Positions 8,356 through 20,731 of a stretch of DNA of 64,000 nucleotides are shown here, piece after piece. Within the stretch, counting starts at the first letter, position 1. Each line of letters starts with the position of its first letter. Position numbers and translations under genes: made by a program. The notes under the pieces are model-generated. The model ran no database searches. It was not told the origin of the DNA and saw only the letters and a list, made by a program, of their open reading frames with translations. This DNA comes from Channallabes apus (lineage: Eukaryota; Chordata; Actinopteri; Siluriformes; Clariidae), in assembly GCA_030522415.1 (NCBI GenBank), contig CM060125.1:26482167-26546166 (forward strand), read 5' to 3'.

Positions 8356-11139
8356 GATCAGCACGGCCTGCGGTGTAAAAGAGCTCCGAGGGTCACAGCT
8401 GTGACATTGTGCCAGCACTACCATACTACGTCTCTCACACACACTATTTTACTTTCACTTCTTTTCTTAAAGCTTTATCGGCACTCAGTCGAATGCCAGT
8501 AATATATTTTTCATTCAACAAATCCTTTAATCCAAAGTAATTTACAAGTGAACCTGAATTCAAACAAAACTCCTAAAGCTCTTAAAAGAAGCTGGTACAC
8601 AAGTTTCAAATGATTCATTTGTGTCAACTCGAGCTGCATGTTAAAGATAATGATAATCAATAATAATCAGGATTATGTCATGTTTACTGTTGATGTGGAC
8701 AACTTTGTGCTGTCGCTAATGGAACGCTCATAGAGTCATAAAGGAGGTGGAGCAAATATGCTGAAATGGCAAAATCCCAACCTTACAACTAAACTACTGA
8801 AAAGGTCACTGTAATAGATTGTACACTGTGCTTGGTGATGTATGTTGGACAGGGTCAAAGGTTACCTGTAGACACAGGTAACCATAACATGGCAATCCAG
8901 AGCGCTCATAACGGGGGAGTAATCGGTGTAGATATTAACAAGTGTCAGAAGTCCTTTGTAGGTAAATAGTTTAACTTGTAGACATGACGGGTCAGGATGA
9001 GTTTGTCACAGTTTGTAAGCAGGGGTCACAAGTCATTATATCATAATTTGAAGCACAGTTAAGTTTTATACAGTATGTTATGCATAGACGACTCATAATT
9101 GATTTAATGCATACCAAGAACCAATGAATTAAATGACATTAACCTTAGTGGTTTAGAGAATTTTAGAAAAAGAATGTAGGAAAGACCCATTAGTTAAAGT
9201 GTCTGATTCACTAAGAATTAAAGGTGTGTCTGTTACTCTAATAAACAGGTGTGTGTATGCTGTGTCTATGCTCTAATGGCAGTTCTTATAAAATATTATA
9301 TACTGTATATAGAAAGAAAACTATTCCTGTATATAAATATATAATGCAATGTCTACAGTATAAAGATAAAAAAATAAATAGATAAAAATAAATTATTATA
9401 TTAGTGTTCAGCTGTAGAGGATATTATGTAGAAGAAACATTATATCAGTACATTATTTACAGTTTGTAATAAATTAGACACAGTTTTGTCACATATATAG
9501 CTTTTCCTAACTTGCTTGCCAATTATTGAGTTTTTCACGAAAAAAAAAAAAAAAAAGAGAATCCATTATTATTGTTTCTCAAACCCTATTGATTTATATT
9601 TTGGCCAACAGAGGAGAAAATGAGTTTCATTTTCTATTTAGAATTGACTACAGCTCATACTCCAGCAAGTTTCCTTCTGTCTCTCTGTATCCCGTTACAA
9701 TTACGCACACTTTTCCCTTTATTTTATGAATCACTGGTAAATCTTTCTGTGTATCTGATAATTATGATTCACATTTATTATGGCTTGCTAAGTGCTTGGT
9801 TAGCATTTCAAAACAAAAATAATGACTCCTAAAGCTCCATAGCCATGACAGTACGGCATCACAAAGCCTTTAACGGGATGTTTCGGATGTTTTTTCTTTT
9901 TTTAAGTTTGCCTTAATTAAAAAAAATGATTACCATTCCAAGAAATGCAAAAAGGTGAATTGGTAGTAAATACACACTAACTAGAAAGATACCAACTCAG
10001 TAGGGCTGACGAAGCTTTATATGAATCTCAGCTGAACTTTTGAATGCATTTTTGCATGGAACGAGGGTTGTGGAATTTGGCCCTGATTACTTACACTGTA
10101 TGTTCCTGGTGACAAACTTCAAAGGAAAAACAAAGCAGGAAAAACCATCAAGACCTATTATTATAATGTCCCTTCTTGCACCTCAAGAAGGGAGGTTCAC
10201 TTTCATTTCATAAAAACTTGAAAAAAATCCAAATTATCCCTTGAATGCCATGAGTCAAATGCCCCCCAAAATTAATCATTTTATTTAATTATGTTCGCCT
10301 ATAATGATGATTACAGTATTTCAGCTTCACACTTTGCATCAGGACCAACATTGGGTTTAGGACCAACACTTCCAAAAATCCGGTCTTGCTTTAAGGCAAG
10401 GGAAGGAGGTGATTCCACCACCGCTTAACCACTTCCCTGATCCAGCTCAGGAGGTAAACACCAGGCTCGGTTGATGTGTCTTAGTGAGAGAAGTGTGCTT
10501 GGACCACAGCTCTTCCAGCACTGGAGTCTCCCCTCTGTTTCACTCACGGTTCAACACTCTGAGAGACGTTTTTCCACCTCAGATGCTGCAAAGCCGTCTC
10601 ATAATGCTCTGAAGCAGACAGGAAGTACTTCTAAAATCAAGTGCAATACTACAAAAGTCCTTCAATGAGAGAAACGTTTACAAAAATAATAATAATAAAT
10701 CATATTTAGCACTGATTTAATATGGGCATTTGCTCCACTCTGAAGCACACTGAGTAGGTGATTACCAAGGTGATTATACACCAAACAGTTTATATCAACG
10801 ACCTCTTAGCTGCATTCGGCGAGAAAAAAACGTGAGTCAGAGAGAAAGCAAGGGTGCTGTATACGCTAATCTGCACTCTCTAGCTCATTAACACGCATCG
10901 CCCCGGCAATTAAAAACCTATTTATCTTAATTACTCAACTAATAATACGAGTCCCTGAGGACATGCGCTCCCACAGAGGACACCCAGGAACAAATATGCA
11001 CCCGTATATACACACACACACTCGCAATGAATGATGAAAAATGGGAACAAAATGATAGAGGGGCACTCACAGACACTCACATCACGATCCACATCCTATG
11101 ATTATCATTAGAGCATCTGGCAGTAGCACGTGTGTGGGA

Positions 11140-11144
11140 AAGAG

Positions 11145-11179
<35 letters not shown>

Positions 11180-11181
11180 GA
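11140..11181. repeat. (GA)n microsatellite
   Basis: GA repeat with one ACAGAA interruption. Confidence 0.93.
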
Positions 11182-11704
11182 CACGTACAGTAAAAGAAAA
11201 TACAGTAATCCATATAATCTAATCTTCTAAGCACCTTTATAATAACCTTCCACATCAAAATCCCGAAATGGACAGATGAGTCTGCTGAAAGTGCCGCTGC
11301 AGCCAAACACTACAGTCTGTTAGTAACGTGTTTCTGTCAAAAGAAATATAACTGGTTTAAAAATATATATTTTTTTGCGATTTTTTTAATTTGGTCTTTG
11401 AAGCATTTTTTAATAAATAAAAAATAAAACCTGTGCGTTTTCAGCACAGCCGCTGCTACACACTTGTTTTCCCAACAGTTTTTAGTTCGTGAATATAATG
11501 TGTTGAAGGTTTTCCATCTCCCGCTTGTGAAATCTAACACACAGTCTTCTCAACCTTTAAGAAAAGCAGTAACTGCCTGATCCCCTGCTGATAAGGTGAA
11601 AACCTAAACCGCTGCATCGCTCACGAGAGCTCGACTTTTATTATTTCTCCTGCTCATGGGTGCTGAGGATATTACCCAGGTTTCATATCAAGATCTCATG
11701 TACT

Positions 11705-12680
11705 GTACACTCGCCGGCAACTTCATGAGATACTCCTGTTCAACTGCCCGTTAACGGCAAATATCTAATCAGCCAATCACATGGCAGCAACTCAATGCAT
11801 TTAGGCATGTAGACACGACCAAGACGATCTGTTGAAGTTCAAACCCGAGCATCACAATTAATGGGGAAGGAAAGTGATTTAAGTGACTTTGAAAGTGGCA
11901 TGGCTGTTGGTTGGAGCTGGTCTGAAAATCTACTAAGATTTTCGCACATAGCAATTTATAGGGTTTATAGGGTGTGAAAAAGAAAATAATATCCAGTTAG
12001 GACAGCTCTCTGGGGAGAAAAGTGCCTTATTTACTGTATGTCAGAGGTCAGAGAGGAACAGCGAGGCTGATTTGAGCTGATAGAAAAGCAACAGTAACTT
12101 AAATGTGTTGACGAGCATCTCTGAGAGCACTACACATCAAACTTTGAATCAGATGGGCTATAACACCGGGTGCTGCTCCGGTCAGGAAACTGAGGCTACA
12201 ATTGGCATAAGTTCACCAAAACTGGATAACAGAAGATGGAAAATGTTGCATCAATCCATCCTGCCTCGTATCAACAATTCAGCCTGGTCTGGTGGTGGTG
12301 ATGGTGTGGGGGAGATTTTCTTGTTACAATTTGGACCAATGAGCACAAGTTAAATTGTTTTAATTTGTATAAATGGCACAGTTGCTGACCATGTCCATCC
12401 CTTTATGAGCGCAGAATAACATGCCATGTCACAAAGCTAAAATCACTGGAACATAAATTCACTGTACCGAAAGTTCACCATATTCAAACGGCCACCACAG
12501 TCACCAGATCACAATCAAACAGAGCGTGTTTGGGATGTGGTGGAACACAAGATTCTAATCATGGATGCGCATCTGACAAATCTGTGACAACTGTGTGATG
12601 CTCTAAATGTTTCCATTACCTTGTCGAATCTATACCACAAAGAATTGTTGGCAGTTCTGAAGGCAACAGGGTCAGCCAGG
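11705..12680 (+). pseudogene. Decayed Tc1/mariner-family element
   Basis: The stretch follows the layout of a common fish Tc1-like element. It has a terminal block near 11710 and the 'caatcacatggcagcaactcaatgc' type leader. Remnants follow of a transposase whose start reads like GKESDLSDFESGMAVG. Later come 'gaacaccaccagtcaccagatc'-type catalytic-region remnants near 12480-12560. Many stops, frameshifts and deletions break it. A second relic of the same family lies at 50394-51027. Family recognition is from memory of the consensus, not a search. Confidence 0.7.
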
Positions 12681-12696
12681 TTACAGAGCCCCAGGA

Positions 12697-12811
12697 GCAG
12701 GTAGGGTTAAGGGTGTTGCGCAAGAGCTCAGTAGTGGCAACTTGGTGGTTCTTGGGCTGGAACCACCAGACCTTCAGTAACCCACAGTTTAACCATTTGA
12801 GTCACCACTGC
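12697..12811 (-). repeat. tRNA-derived SINE fragment
   Basis: Read on the minus strand this is the tRNA-like head of the SINE seen complete at 22828-23075. It begins from 'ggcagtggtgactcaaa' and runs through a degenerate B box to the conserved 'gttgccactactgagc' block. Confidence 0.6.
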
Positions 12812-13415
12812 CAGACTCAAAGGTGGGTCAAATCCAGTGCTTAATGAAGTGCCCAGTGTGTGCAGATCTCCGACATCTCTAATACTGATCCTTTGTTGAG
12901 CAGAATCAGCTGGTCATTGCTTTGCAGGGAGGGAACGGCTTCAGGATGCTCACACTAATGATCGGAGTACAATTGATTTTGCTATTAGCATGTCTGTGTT
13001 TGGGGAAATTACATGTTGCTTTCAGTATGACACTCTCCTAATGGTTTGGTACGTCTGTTAAAGACGATGGAAGGGCACTTTTCTACTCCCTCCTTCTCTC
13101 CCCTCTTTCTCCTTCTCTCTCACACACTCACTTCGATTTTCATGTTGTATTCCTATTGGTGTAGTTATAATCTGAGCTCGGACCGATCCTACCCAGCATG
13201 AGAGTACAATCCCTGACCCCTTGACCATTTGATTGGATCCTTATGCACACCTACAGTATACCGGGCTGCTCTCATCTAAATTCCCCCAGTCTCCCCTTTT
13301 CTATCTCTTTATCCCTAGATTCTCTCCATCCCTCATTTTAAGAGTGAGCAGTAACAGAAAAAAAACCTGCTCTAAAATATTCCTAGCTACATCCAGAGAA
13401 AAGACACAAAGGATG

Positions 13416-13448
<33 letters not shown>

Positions 13449-15215
13449 TTTCTCTCACTCATCTTGCAAACAGATCACTCATAGAACAAAGCTCACATCC
13501 TTGTCTTCTTTTCTCTATACACTGTCTCCCTGTTTCCTCTTGAACTTTTTTTTATTTCCTAATCTGTGTCATGTTGATAGCAGTGAAAAGATGATGTTTA
13601 GATGTTTGTGCTTTTCGCGTTTGTTTTGGATTTATTTTGTAATGCGACCTTGAATATGACAACCTTTAATATATGGATTAAAAAATTTACTTTACCGCCT
13701 CAAAAAACTGAATCTGTAGCTCATCTAATATAATGTCTCATGCAGGCTTTTTTTCTCACAGTAACACATACACAGACATGTGCATACTGTACAGTAACCT
13801 CACAGCTTCCTTCACTGCGGAATACTTTAAAACCTGCAAAGGGCTCCTTTAAATTTGTTTAAATCTTGATCATGCAGAACCACAACGTCCCAGTAAGTGT
13901 AAGTAAAACGTACGAATGAACCGTGCGATAAAAGTTGCCCCAGTGTCTTACATTTTAATTAAAGTAGCACAACACGCATGAATCCAGGATAATCGTTATG
14001 TTTATGAGCTCGTGCTAACTTGTTCTGGCCGGGTTTATCAGCCGACACGCTCAGTTCCAGATGCCGGATATCATTCTCTCGCATAAACCACGCCAAACAG
14101 AGTGTGTTTGAAATGCACCGGCGCACCGTGTCCTTGAATGTGGACATTTGCAGCTACGTCACACTTATCAAATCCTTCATTCTGACTTGCGGTTTATCTG
14201 AAACCTAAATGCAGACCGGACAAAGTGAAGGATGGAGTGCATTCTGTATGAGCTGAGTGATAGGAGTAATGAGCATGATGTGTGAAATAGCAGAACTTTC
14301 CTGCAGCATTAAATCACTTGACCGGACTGAAAGAACAAACACATTCTTAACTCACTGGCTTAACCTCCTAACACAGCATGCGTCATATTAAAGAAGCGGG
14401 TTGCGAGTGTTAAAGCCGATCAGTGCCTGCAAGGTGAACTGTAATGAATAGCCTGACAACACTTCACCTCCTTTCAATCAACCCCAGTGAGTCCGTCGCA
14501 GCTGAGCGGCTCAGATTCGGTTAGGGTGGGGTGGGGTGGGTGTAGTCGTGGTTGAAAACAAAATTACAACTTTAAAGGTAACTGTAAGCACGTAAAAGTG
14601 ACAAAAATAGGTGATGTTGGAAAATCGCTGTGGTATATAAGTAGAGCTGTGATTTTTTTTATTTTGTTGGTCGGTGGGTCTGTTTTTGATTCAGAATTGA
14701 GTCATACACAATGTAACTTAAACCGTTACATTCTCTAAAATCAAGGAATACCTTAACATATCCTATTGCTTTTGCAGAAAAAACAAAAATACTACTCTGC
14801 TTTTGTAAGATTACCACTTCTTCTTCTGACTTTATGGTTGGTTGGTGCAATACTGCCATCTAATGGGCTGGAGTGTGGTGCAGATGATTTCCAAAAAAAT
14901 TTAAACAATCAACAACACAAATTACATATTTGATACTTTTTGCAGTTTCTAATACTTCAAAACCTATATAAAGTAAACATCAGTGCTTCTGAAACGAAAT
15001 AGAAAAATCGCTATCGATTCGATTCTACCTGTGGTTCACAGCTCCAGATATAAGAGAAATATGTCAAATGTGTAAAAATCTGTTGAATCAGATAGCTTTA
15101 CTCTAATATCTGCTGAAAAGATACATTACAATCATATGTGTCGTGGCTTATTGAACCTTCACATACTGCAATCTTGTCTTTTTTTTTATCTACATAACAG
15201 TGTGACATGTAAAGG
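12812..15215. other. Probable intron, no gene seen
   Basis: It contains a CT-rich microsatellite (13416-13457) and a short GGGGT run near 14525. No exon, transposon end or RNA gene was recognised. Confidence 0.5.
13416..13457. repeat. (CT)n microsatellite
   Basis: CT repeat with two short interruptions. Confidence 0.92.
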
Positions 15216-15255
15216 TGCTCCTGGACTCAGCTTATTTTAAAAGGTTTCTCAATCA

Positions 15256-15258
<3 letters not shown>

Positions 15259-15313
<55 letters not shown>
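15259..15313. repeat. (AC)n microsatellite
   Basis: About 27 uninterrupted AC units. Confidence 0.96.
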
Positions 15314-15315
<2 letters not shown>

Positions 15316-15729
15316 GAATAAAAAAAATTTAAAAGAGAGAAAACACATTTTAAAAAATTTATGCTGGTCTCCTGTTGCTGGCGAGTTGACAGGTGGTGGT
15401 GGTGGTGGTGTGCGTCTCAGGCTATTCAGACAGGCCTTTCACACTGACATTACTCAGAATCCAAGTGAAAGAAAGGAGAAATGTTACATGTAATAATTAC
15501 TCTAATTAACACCCCTGCCTGTTCCTTTTGATTTGGCTGAGAAGTGAACAATGGGCCGAAACTTAGCTGATGTGGCTTTTCTTTTTAAGTTATTCCACTG
15601 TGGCATTTATGCATGAGTCAAATAAAAATGTCAAATCAAGATATAACATAGAAGATAGGAGGAAATTTGCTTGTATCTCTGCTGATGCTAGCTTAGACAG
15701 TTTCGCTGGTGTTCACTGTTCGCTTATTA

Positions 15730-15940
15730 CAAACCGGATTCCAAAAAAGTTGGGACACTAAACAAATTGTGAATAAAAACTGAATGCAATGATGTGGAGA
15801 TGGCAAATGTCAATATTTTATTCAGAATAGAACATAGATGACAGATGAAAAGTTTAATCCGAGAAAATGTATCATTTTGAAGGAAAAATATGTTCATTCC
15901 AAATTTCACGGTGTCAACAAATCCCAAAAAAGTTGGGACA
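15730..15940 (+). repeat. Left inverted repeat of Tc1-like element
   Basis: It matches the complement of 19230-19441, with scattered differences in the inner half. The outer direct repeat lies near 15741 and the inner one near 15926. Confidence 0.85.
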
Positions 15941-16080
15941 AGTAGCAATAAGAGGCTGGAAAAAGTAAATTTGAGCATAACGAAGAGCTGGAAGACCAAT
16001 TAACAGTAATTAGGTTAATTGGCAACATGATTGGGTATAAAAAGAGCTTCTCAGAGTGGCAGTGTCTCTCAGAAGCCAAG

Positions 16081-16938
16081 ATGGGTAGAGGATCACCAAT
16101 TCCCACAATGTTGCGCAGAAAGATAGTGGAGCAATATCAGAAAGGTGTTACCCAGCGAAAAATTGCAAAGACTTTGCAGTTATCATCATCAACTGTGCAT
16201 AATATCATCCGAAGATTCAGAGAATCTGGAACAATCTCTGTGCGTAAGGGTCAAGGGCGCAAAACCATACTGGATGCCCGTGATCTCCGGGCCCTTAAAC
16301 GACACTGCACCACAAACAGGAATGCTAGTGTAAAGGAAATCACAGAATGGGCTCAGGAATACTTCCAGAAACCATCGTTAGTGAACACAATCCACCGTGC
16401 CATCCGCCGTCGCCAGCTGAAACTCTACAGTGCAAAGAAGAAGCCATTTCTAAGCAAGATACACAAGCACAGGCGTTTTCATTGGGCCAGGGATCATTTA
16501 AAATGGAGTGTGGCAAAATGGAAGACTGTTCTGTGGTCAGACGAGTCACGATTCGAAGTTCTTGTTGGAAATGTGGGACGCCATGTCATCCAGACCAAAG
16601 AGGACAAGGACAACCCAAGTTGTTATCAACGCTCAGTTCAGAAGCCTGCATCTCTGATGGTCTGGGGTTGCATGAGTGCGTGTGGCATGGGCAGCTTGCA
16701 TGTCTGGAAAGGCACCATCAATGCAGAAAAATATATTCAGGTTCAAGAACAACATATGCTCCCATCCAGACGTTATCTCTTTCAGGGAAGACCCTGCATT
16801 TTTCAACAAGATAATGCCAGACCACATTCTGCATCAATCACAACATCATGGCTGCGTAGGAGAAGGATCCGGGTACTGAAATGGCCAGTCTGCAGTCCAG
16901 ATCTTTCCCCTATAGAGAACATTTGGCGCATCATATAG
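16081..16938 (+). pseudogene. Tc1-like DD34E transposase, interrupted
   Basis: Cut-and-paste DNA transposase. From MGRGSPIP (16081; an in-frame ATG also exists at 16027) the frame has a paired-like helix-turn-helix region, containing IVEQYQKGVTQRKIAKTLQLS, then STVHNIIRRFRESG. The catalytic residues are Asp154 (WSDESRF), Asp244 (QQDNARPH) and Glu279 (SPIENIWR), with 34 residues between the last two, so all three are present. The frame ends at TAG (16936-16938) inside the target site of the hAT insertion. The remaining C-terminal coding sequence resumes after the hAT and would reach a TGA at 19219-19221. The same TAG is present in the deleted copy at 42555-43418, so it predates the hAT insertion or is a family feature. 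Confidence 0.88.
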
Positions 16939-17182
16939 AGCAGTGGTTCTCAAACTTTTTCTGTCATTCCCCACTTAATGGGGTGAGCAAATTTTCAAGC
17001 CCCACTTGTCAACAAAATAATAACGAAATCTGCCAAGTTTACTGTTTATTGAAATATCAATTTCTAAACCAATAAGATCAAACAACACCAAGTTAAAAAC
17101 AGATAAAATACACGTGCAATTGTTATAAAAGGCTTACGTTGTCACTTATCTTTGCATAACTGACAACATGTTTATTAGCTGC

Positions 17183-17458
17183 TCAGCAATCGTTTGTAGT
17201 TTTTTTGCACTGGCCAATACTGTATGCAACTTTGAATGAAGCCATTTGTGCTTTGCTGTCCACTGATTCAGATTTTACCATGCGATTCTCCTGCTGTCTG
17301 TATTCTGCCAGCTTTCTTTGAAAGAAGTCGAGTGGCTTATTAACGTGTGCTGTCTCTAAGTGTCTTCCTAATTTGTTGGGTCTCATGCGGTCTGCTGCCA
17401 GCGGTATAAGACACAAAACACACACAGGTCTCTCCTCTGCCCCCACAATACTCACCAT
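17183..17458 (-). pseudogene. hAT transposase N-terminal fragment with BED zinc finger (ZBED5-like)
   Basis: The minus frame reads CVLCLIPLAADRMRPNKLGR followed by HLETAH and PLDFFQRKL. This C-x2-C…H-x4-H spacing and the 'KL.RHLETxHxxxxxKPLDFFxRK' signature belong to BED fingers of the hAT/ZBED5 group. The DDE core and dimerisation domain are absent, so it is not a working transposase. A possible short first exon, beginning MEEDEQ with a GTGAGC donor, sits upstream on the minus strand near 18400-18421; that is speculative. Confidence 0.68.
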
Positions 17459-17549
17459 GAAGCAAGTTAGGCTTCATTAGTGGTGGGCGATATAACCAAA
17501 ATCTTCTATCACAGTAGAAGCTATTTTCTACCTCGGTAACAATATATAT

Positions 17550-17788
17550 TGTGGCGTGGGCGGGGCTGGCGATCGCCGGCTTTGGTCCAGCATTATGTTT
17601 GTGTTCACCGTGGGTGGGATGTTGGTTTTAGGTTAGTGGCTTCGGCCATGTTTAAGCATGTGGTATGTGTGTTTGACCTGTGTGTTTATGCTTGTGCTGA
17701 GTTAATAAAATACTCCCAGTCATTACATTGGGTAGCCACCAAGGTCACTCGTCCTCCAAGATTCCTGCTAGTGTTGAAAAACGCTACA
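17550..17788 (+). repeat. Probable solo LTR (239 bp)
   Basis: The segment begins TGTGGCG and ends CGCTACA, so the ends form a short imperfect inverted repeat with TG…CA. It contains AATAAA near 17704 and is bordered by ATATAT on both sides (17544-17549 and 17789-17794). The flanks are AT-rich, so the target duplication is weak evidence. Confidence 0.5.
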
Positions 17789-17829
17789 ATATATATAATC
17801 ACAATATAGCAATTTGTATCTGAAAATGC

Positions 17830-18025
17830 ATAAATAAAAATTCAAACACAAAGAAACTGTTTTACATAATGTAATTTTATATAAACTGTGAATTGCTGAG
17901 GTTTGCCGCATTTTTTTTTTACTTTGGCCATATTCGTTTGGATGCTTGGATTTCAGATGATAGAAGAGGTTTGACGTGTTTCCACCACTTGTTAAAACAG
18001 TGAACTTGCGTACCTTGCAAATCAA
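17830..18025 (-). pseudogene. Second BED-finger hAT fragment (ZBED1-like)
   Basis: The minus frame reads MICKVRKFTVLTSGGNTSNL then FYHLKSKHPNEY, which matches the distal half of a ZBED1/ZBED4-type BED finger. That is a different hAT lineage from 17183-17458. A TAGTGGTGGGCGATATAACC block at about 17476 looks like this second element's terminus; its other end was not found. Confidence 0.55.
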
Positions 18026-19229
18026 ATTAAAAAATTCTATTTAATTCAAACCTTAAAATAAAAGACTATGAATAGGAAATAAATATGAAAAATAAAATAG
18101 GGGGTAAATTTAACTAGGAATGAATAAAATAAAATATAAAAACTAAAGTTAAAATAAAATAACTGTACAACAATACACAATATAGAAAATATATGAAGAA
18201 TATGTGAACAATAAGAGCAGCTGTACGAGTAGGAAAAGAATGGTAATGTCCAGGGTTGTGCAATCCACATGTTTAAAGTGGATCATGTTCATCTCATTCG
18301 TATCACTTTTCTTATACCCAAACTAATTCCACACCACAGACGAGGCACCTTTTTTCTTTACAATCTCCTCGTTGTTGGTTTTGTCACATATAAGCAAGCT
18401 CACTGCTCGTCTTCTTCCATTGTCGAAGTGAATGTGAAGCCAAACACATCAAAAGTGGGACGAAACCGCGGCACCCGATTGAACCAAATATCTGCGCAAA
18501 TACAGCGCAGCGCGACTATCTGGATAGCGCAGTGATGATCTGGTTTATTTGCGCAGCCCGGTGGATCGCGCAGCGCCGCTCGAATGCGACCCACTATGTT
18601 TTTATTTACAAACTATTTAAAATGTCAGGACTGTTTATTATTGTTTCCGCCGTGCCATGCCTGGTTTGTACGTGCGCATCCCAGAAAATGTATTTTGATG
18701 GTCGGCGCGGTTTATTTCTGTCAGAGTCGCGCAGCGCTGCCCAGTGGCTCGCGCAGGTTTGTGATTCGAGCAGCTGCTGAAGTTGGCCCGAAGTTAAACC
18801 GTTATTGTTCCACTATGGTTCCACTTTTTCTCCCGGCCCACAACTGATGTTATTTTAAATTTACTTGTATTAATGATCCATTTATTTGTGTGTGATTGTT
18901 TAGTTTTGAGCGTACGCTCTTCATTATCAATAAAGAAAAGCATGAATTAGAATAGGTACTTTCCTGTTATTTCCTCCCGTTCATTGCGCCCCACCTGTCA
19001 TGTCTGTATTCCCCACTAGTGGGGCGCGCCCCACACTTTGAGAACCACTGATATAGAGGAAGGTGCGACAAAGAAGGCCCAAGACGATTGAACAGTTAGA
19101 GGCCTGTATTAGACAAGAATGGGAGAGCATTCCTATTTCTAAACTTGAGAAACTGGTCTCTTCGGTCCCCAGACGTCTGTTGAGTGTTGTAAGAAGAAGG
19201 GGAGATGCCACACAGTGGTGAAAATGGCC

Positions 19230-19441
19230 TCGTCCCAACTTTTTTGGGATTTGTTGACACCATGACATTTTGATTCACCATATTTTTCCCTTCAAATGAT
19301 ACATTTTCTCAGTTTAAACTTTTGTTCCGTGATTTATGTTCTATTCTGAATAAAATATTGACATTTGCCATCTCCACATCATTGCATTCAGTTTTTATTC
19401 ACAATTTGTTTAGTGTCCCAACTTTTTTGGAATCCGGTTTG
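19230..19441 (-). repeat. Right inverted repeat of Tc1-like element
   Basis: It mirrors 15730-15940 and ends CCGGTTTG before TA. Both the inner and outer TTTTTTGG-containing repeats are present. Confidence 0.85.
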
Positions 19442-19443
19442 TA

Positions 19444-20146
19444 GAAATGAGATTCAAAACAGTGAAATCAAATAGGTTTTGCCAGATTGACTTGAAATAT
19501 AGACTTACACAAGTTGTTCAAGGGTATTACAGAAAGTATCGTGTGAACTTCAGAACTGTAGGAACACAGACTGAATAACATTATATATTGATTATAAATA
19601 TAGACCGCAAAGCTTAGGTCAATTTAATCCTAAAGTCATGAAAAGTCCAAGTCTAGGTATTAACTTCTGATGGTGGTATATCGCATACACTAGTGCTCCA
19701 AGTGGAAATAATGTGTATTGACGTGCAGAGAAAAGTAGAATGTTAAATGTTACAATACCTACATTCACATTAAAATTACTCATGTATTACTTTCACCATA
19801 AAAAGTTCTGAAAGTACAAATCTGTTATTCAGATCAGATCTGAGTCATTTTCCAGTGCAGCTATTCACCATGAGACTTGTCAGAGAACATTCAGATTCAT
19901 GCAACTGGCAGCACATGGGTTTCATTTCAACTATGGAGAACAGCTGAGGAAGTGTTCAGTCTAAGGAAAAAATTAATGATTTAGTAGATATTTGTGGCAA
20001 TGAGTTTTCTCAAGCAAAATTTGAGATAACCTACAGAAGTAGGACAGTGTTTGAGATAATTTGACTCATGAAAGACACATGCCGTTTCAGAGGACAGAGT
20101 CACATAAAAGTCACTCGAAATTAAGATGAACGGTCACGTCATGCAA
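19444..20146. other. Probable intron, nothing recognised
   Basis: Unique-looking AT-rich sequence without exon or transposon signatures. Confidence 0.5.
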
Positions 20147-20588
20147 ATCCGATCTGGCTTGTAATGTGAACGCAATCTGATCTGAACTGAACAATGTGGC
20201 TTGTAATGTGAACGTAATCTGAACTGAATTGAACAATGTGGCTTGTAATGTGAACGTAATCTGAACTGAATTGAACAATGTGGCTTGTATTGTGAATGTA
20301 ATCTGAACTGAACTGAACAAATGGCTTGTAATTTGAACGTAATCTGAACTGAACTGAACAAATGGCTTGTAATTTGAACGTAATCTGAACTGAATTGAAC
20401 AACGTGGCTTTTAACGTGAACGTAATCTGAACTGAATTGAACAACGTGGCTTTTAACGTGAACGTAATCTGAACTGAATTGAACAACATGGCTTGTAATG
20501 TGAATGTAGTCTGAACTGAATTGAACAATGTGGCTTGTAATGTGAACGTAATATGAACTGAATTGAACAACATGGCTTGTAATGTGAA
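20147..20588. repeat. 42-bp minisatellite, array 1
   Basis: About 10 units of a 42-bp motif containing 'ggcttgtaatgtgaacgtaa' and then 'tctgaactgaattgaacaa', with point changes and 1-2-bp indels. Because 42 is divisible by three, stop-free frames arise on the minus strand; these are not genes. Confidence 0.93.
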
Positions 20589-20731
20589 CGAAGCCAAAGA
20601 GTCATTTAAAATGTTGACCAAAACTCGGCCCAACAGCTAAACACTAATGTGGCAAGAAAGCAGAAAATCAGAACAGTACACAGTATCATCTACTGCAATG
20701 TAGACTTTGAATTAATTTTAATTTTACATTA
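20588..20731. repeat. Array flank, copy 1 of a segmental duplication
   Basis: This non-tandem 144-bp flank (starting 'gaacgaagccaaagagtc') recurs almost identically at 21583-21727, showing that array plus flank were duplicated together. Confidence 0.9.

Larger units (their letters stand above)
6891..11704. other. Probable cdh23 intron, little recognisable
   Basis: AT-rich non-coding sequence with an (AC)n run at 8329-8355, an A-run near 9540 and a (GA)n run at 11140-11181. A tRNA-like, SINE-remnant stretch may lie near 7960-8030 but is too decayed to call. No exon with splice sites was found. Confidence 0.5.
16941..19050 (-). mobile_element. hAT element with BED finger, inserted in the Tc1 element
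   Basis: The inverted ends read CAGTGGTTCTCAAACTTT at the left and the complement of CAAAGTGTGGGGCG with the same CAGTGGTTCTCAAA start at the right. The 8-bp ATATAGAG is duplicated at 16933-16940 and 19051-19058, diagnostic of hAT transposition. The minus strand holds a transposase N-terminus with a BED-type finger (17183-17458). Most of the catalytic region is missing. A second hAT-like fragment and a probable solo LTR lie inside. Confidence 0.9.
15730..19441 (+). mobile_element. Tc1-like transposon, near full length, split by a hAT insertion
   Basis: TA (15728-15729 and 19442-19443) flanks long inverted repeats of about 210 bp, beginning CAAACCGGATTCC on both strands. Each inverted repeat carries AAAAAAGTTGGGAC near its outer end and again near its inner end, the IR/DR layout known from Sleeping Beauty-type elements. 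Removing the hAT at 16941-19050 plus one TSD copy leaves about 1.6 kb, normal for Tc1. A deletion derivative of the same family lies at 42555-43418. Confidence 0.92.
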
